A DNA stretch of 7,866 bases, taken from Microthrixaceae bacterium. GTDB taxonomy: Bacteria > Actinomycetota > Acidimicrobiia > Acidimicrobiales > Acidimicrobilacustridaceae. The notes under the pieces were generated by a model. It was not told the origin of the DNA, searched no databases, and saw only the letters and a program-made list of their open reading frames with translations. The stretch spans positions 1-7,866 of the forward strand of contig JAHFUU010000098.1 in NCBI GenBank assembly GCA_023264915.1, given 5' to 3'. Made by a program: the position numbers and the translations under genes. This document shows positions 5,923 through 7,866 of the stretch, piece by piece (the first letter of the stretch is position 1; each line of letters opens with the position of its first letter).

Positions 5923-7166
5923 CGGCCGCATCCCCCACTCGAGGCGAGGTGCCCCGACGACAGGGTGAAGCCAGGAGGGAGCTGCCACCCAGCCGGATGC
6001 ACCCGGGGGACATCTTGCGCTCGGGGTCGGTGGGGTTGCGAACGAGGCGCTTGCGCGCCGGGCTCTCGGCACTGGGCATCGCCATCGGCATCGCGGCGAT
6101 GGTCGCAGTTCTCGGCATCTCCGAGTCCTCGAAGAACGACCTGCTCTCGGTGCTCGACAAGCTGGGCACAAACCTCATCAGCGTGAAGGCGTCCACCGGG
6201 ATCGGTGCCGGCGGTTCGGGCCAGCTCCCTGACGGCGCGCCGCTGATGCTCGGCCACGTTCGGCCCGTCGAGCAGGTCTCGTATGTCACGAGCGTCAACG
6301 CGAAGGTCAGGCGTACCGACTACATCCCATCTGAACAGACCGGTGGCATCACGGTGAAGGCGGCGACATCTCAACTCCTCGACACGATCGGCGGTTCCGT
6401 TGCCCGGGGCCGGTTCCTCGACGAGACCTCGTCCCAATACCCGACCACGGTTCTCGGATCGGTCGCGGCACAGCGCCTGGGCATCGACGAACCCGGGGCG
6501 CGCATCTGGCTGGGCGACCAGTGGTTCGAGGTGATCGGTGTGCTCGACCCACTGACGCTCGCTCAGGACATCGACCGCTCCGCGATGATCGGGGTCCCCG
6601 TGGCGCGCCGGTTGTTCGACACCACCGCGGCGCCAGAGACCGTCTACCTGCGTGCCAACCCGGACAAGGTCGTCGCGGTCGAGAGCGTCATACCCGCCAC
6701 AGCAAACCCCGACAATCCCGACCAGGTGCAGGTGTCCCGGCCTTCTGACGCAATCGAGGCCCGCGCCGCTGCGAGCAACGCCTTCACGGCACTGTTCCTC
6801 GGGCTGGGGGCTGTCGCACTTCTGGTCGGCGGCGTGGGCATTGCCAACGTCATGGTGATCTCGGTGCTCGAGCGCCGTTCTGAGATCGGTCTCCGCAGGG
6901 CCCTTGGTGCAACACGGCGCCATGTCGCCGTACAGTTCCTGTCCGAAGCGTTGCTCCTGTCCGTGATCGGCGGCGCCGGAGGCGTCACGTTGGGAGCACT
7001 CGTGACCGCTGGCTACGACCTGACCCGTGGTTGGGCGATAGTGGTTCCACTCATAGGTGTCATCGGTGGTCTTGGCGCGGCGCTCTGCATCGGAGCGATA
7101 GCAGGCCTGTACCCGGCACTGCGAGCCGCCAGGCTCGCACCGGCAGAAGCCTTGAGGACCGTGTGA
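5919..7166 (+). CDS. ABC transporter permease, MacB/FtsX family
   Basis: 415-residue membrane subunit pairing with the preceding ATPase. After a 45-residue basic cytoplasmic tail, TM1 lies at about 49-68 (LSALGIAIGIAAMVAVLGIS). A large extracytoplasmic domain of the MacB_PCD type follows (about 70-285), then three more helices at about 289-316, 338-362 and 372-398. The FtsX core motif ERRSEIGLRRALGATR at 318-333 and the closing GLYPALRAARLAPAEALR are diagnostic. Homologues do not carry substrate across the bilayer by an alternating-access path but couple ATP hydrolysis to movements outside the membrane; substrates range from peptides and lipoproteins to antibiotics, and none can be named here. 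The GTG at 5919 overlaps the ATPase stop by 4 nt. An in-frame ATG at 5997 (residue 27) is a possible alternative, but the AGGAGG upstream of it is 18 nt away, too far to favour it. Confidence 0.95.
   Translation: MTAASPTRGEVPRRQGEARRELPPSRMHPGDILRSGSVGLRTRRLRAGLSALGIAIGIAAMVAVLGISESSKNDLLSVLDKLGTNLISVKASTGIGAGGSGQLPDGAPLMLGHVRPVEQVSYVTSVNAKVRRTDYIPSEQTGGITVKAATSQLLDTIGGSVARGRFLDETSSQYPTTVLGSVAAQRLGIDEPGARIWLGDQWFEVIGVLDPLTLAQDIDRSAMIGVPVARRLFDTTAAPETVYLRANPDKVVAVESVIPATANPDNPDQVQVSRPSDAIEARAAASNAFTALFLGLGAVALLVGGVGIANVMVISVLERRSEIGLRRALGATRRHVAVQFLSEALLLSVIGGAGGVTLGALVTAGYDLTRGWAIVVPLIGVIGGLGAALCIGAIAGLYPALRAARLAPAEALRTV
7154..7158 (+). promoter_or_regulatory. Ribosome binding site for the gene at 7166
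   Basis: GAGGA, inside the last codons of the permease, lies 7 nt before the ATG at 7166. Together with the TGATG stop/start overlap it supports translation of the right-edge gene from 7166. Confidence 0.6.
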
Positions 7167-7866
7167 TGCGGATCCTTGCTTCTGGACGCGCGCCCCGCGG
7201 AGGTTCCTCGGCTGGGCATCTGGTTCGCGGGCGCCCCGCGCGCCCCGCGCGCTGGGTGGGTCTCGTCGCCGCGAGCACGATGGTGCTGTCGCCGGTGGCC
7301 TTGCGGGTTGCTGATCGATCAAGTGCAGCGGACCGGATCCCGGGGGCCAGCCGCAGCGTCCGGGTGGTGCGGCGTGACATCGTCACAGCTGTGTCAGCTG
7401 ACGGCGCCGTGGCCTCTCATGACGATCGCTCGATACCGTTCCTGAGCACGAGCCCGAGCGCGAGCCCGAACGCGAGCCCGAACGTGAGCCCGAACGTGAG
7501 CCAGAGCACGACTCCTGCGGTCACCACCGCGACCACGACGGTTCCCCCAACGACCACCACGACCACGTCGCGGACAACCACCACGACATCGCTCTCCCAG
7601 GGTGCATCAGGGTCAGCAGCATCCAGCCGCAACCAGGCGACGCAGGCGGGCAACCAGGGCGCGGCGAACCAGGCCGCCGCGCGCGCCCAGGCCACCGCGA
7701 GTCCTGGCTCGACGACGACGACGAGCCGAAACCCTGAGCCGTCCTCGCCCGCTGCGGCATCCTCCCCGGCAACTTCCCCTGTGGCGAGATCCGAGGCGGC
7801 CAGCCGGGATGCCGGTGGTTCGGCCGGTGCGAGCCAGAGCGGCTTGCGCCAGGTTCTGACCTGGGT
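7166..7866 (+). CDS. Membrane-anchored Ser/Thr/Asn-rich protein, possibly a second efflux adaptor; cut by window edge
   Basis: The frame is open for 233 codons from ATG 7166 to the right edge with no stop. It begins in a TGATG overlap with the permease stop and has a good ribosome binding site, so it belongs to the same operon. An Arg/Gly-rich N-terminus (1-29) is followed by a hydrophobic segment (about 30-49; WVGLVAASTMVLSPVALRVA). Residues 65-92 (VRVVRRDIVTAVSADGAVAS...SIPF) resemble the first beta strands of HlyD/MacA adaptors (pattern V-x-R-[GRD]-x-[IVL]-x-x-x-V-x-A-x-G-x-V). Low-complexity sequence follows: a Ser-Pro-Asn repeat (96-115), a Thr-rich tract (about 117-143), then Asn/Gln/Ala and Ser/Ala/Pro-rich stretches. 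The Pro/Ser/Thr content and third-position GC fit a wall-spanning linker. That the frame is coding is well supported; the adaptor identity is tentative because the diagnostic part lies outside. Confidence 0.65.
   Translation, partial: MRILASGRAPRGGSSAGHLVRGRPARPARWVGLVAASTMVLSPVALRVADRSSAADRIPGASRSVRVVRRDIVTAVSADGAVASHDDRSIPFLSTSPSASPNASPNVSPNVSQSTTPAVTTATTTVPPTTTTTTSRTTTTTSLSQGASGSAASSRNQATQAGNQGAANQAAARAQATASPGSTTTTSRNPEPSSPAAASSPATSPVARSEAASRDAGGSAGASQSGLRQVLTW
7451..7510 (+). repeat. 12-bp tandem repeat coding for Ser-Pro-Asn-Ala/Val
   Basis: Five consecutive 12-bp units of AGCCCGAACGTG type; units 3 and 4 are identical, units 1, 2 and 5 differ at one to four bases. They encode SPSA, SPNA, SPNV, SPNV, SQST. 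The repeat is in frame with the right-edge gene and could change length without a frameshift. Confidence 0.85.

Noticed and set aside
7191..7253. GCGCCCCGCGC-type repeats as a regulatory element
   Set aside because: They fall inside the Arg/Pro/Gly-rich N-terminus of the right-edge gene and are simple GC-rich coding sequence; no dyad with sensible spacing was found.
5631..7322. 563-codon open frame on the minus strand
   Set aside because: It lies opposite the ATPase and permease, which have full sets of family motifs. Its translation is Arg/Gly/Asp/His-rich with no domain; long antisense frames are expected in GC-rich genes.
7445..7510. Possible CRISPR or phage-type repeat array
   Set aside because: Units are 12 bp, contiguous without spacers, and in frame with a coding sequence, so this is a coding tandem repeat.
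7417..7695. Minus-strand frame with Val-rich and Leu-Gly repeats that looks like a membrane protein
   Set aside because: The Val tracts are the reverse complement of ACC/ACG threonine codons and the Leu-Gly repeats that of the Ser-Pro-Asn repeat; the plus-strand frame has overlap coupling and a ribosome binding site.

Overview
The window is high-GC DNA with strongly GC-biased third codon positions, dense gene packing and several ATGA/GTGA/TGATG gene overlaps. The protein families point to an actinobacterium (Actinomycetota): a Septum_form-type membrane protein, an efflux adaptor carrying a peptidoglycan-binding domain, and an aspartokinase with a conserved internal start. Long Thr-rich linkers like the one in the last gene are common in Acidimicrobiia, but assigning that class is only a guess. 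No RNA gene, CRISPR array, transposase or phage gene was seen.

Left part (1-2934) is housekeeping. A 5'-complete but truncated aspartate-semialdehyde dehydrogenase (asd, minus strand) runs off the left edge. A plus-strand gene (938-1621) encodes a 227-residue single-pass membrane protein with an IF2_N-like cytoplasmic head and a four-cysteine septum-formation-type outer domain. Aspartokinase (lysC/ask, minus strand, 2934-1714) follows. The first two enzymes of the aspartate pathway (lysine, methionine, threonine, diaminopimelate) are thus near each other and co-oriented, but the membrane-protein gene sits inverted between them. Neither asd nor lysC has a visible Shine-Dalgarno sequence; each has a TANNNT box 7-9 nt before its start, which suggests leaderless transcripts.

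The middle (2935-3219) is a 285-bp non-coding stretch holding an imperfect 23-bp direct repeat, a 10-bp-stem inverted repeat and an all-GC hairpin.

Right part (3220-7866) is a plus-strand operon of five genes: a small secreted lipoprotein with a duplicated Cys-x3-His-Gly...Pro-Asp-Pro module; a HlyD-like adaptor with a peptidoglycan-binding domain; a MacB/LolD-type ABC ATPase; a MacB/FtsX-type permease; and a membrane-anchored Ser/Thr/Asn-rich protein with a possible adaptor-like N-terminus, cut by the right edge. The ATPase, permease and adaptor should form an ATP-driven export or cell-envelope machine; its substrate cannot be read from the sequence. The lipoprotein is of unknown function and is the best candidate for an uncharacterised component. 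Between adaptor and ATPase lies an unusual chain of three ATGA stop/start overlaps that includes two tiny reading frames and a perfect 14-bp tandem duplication.
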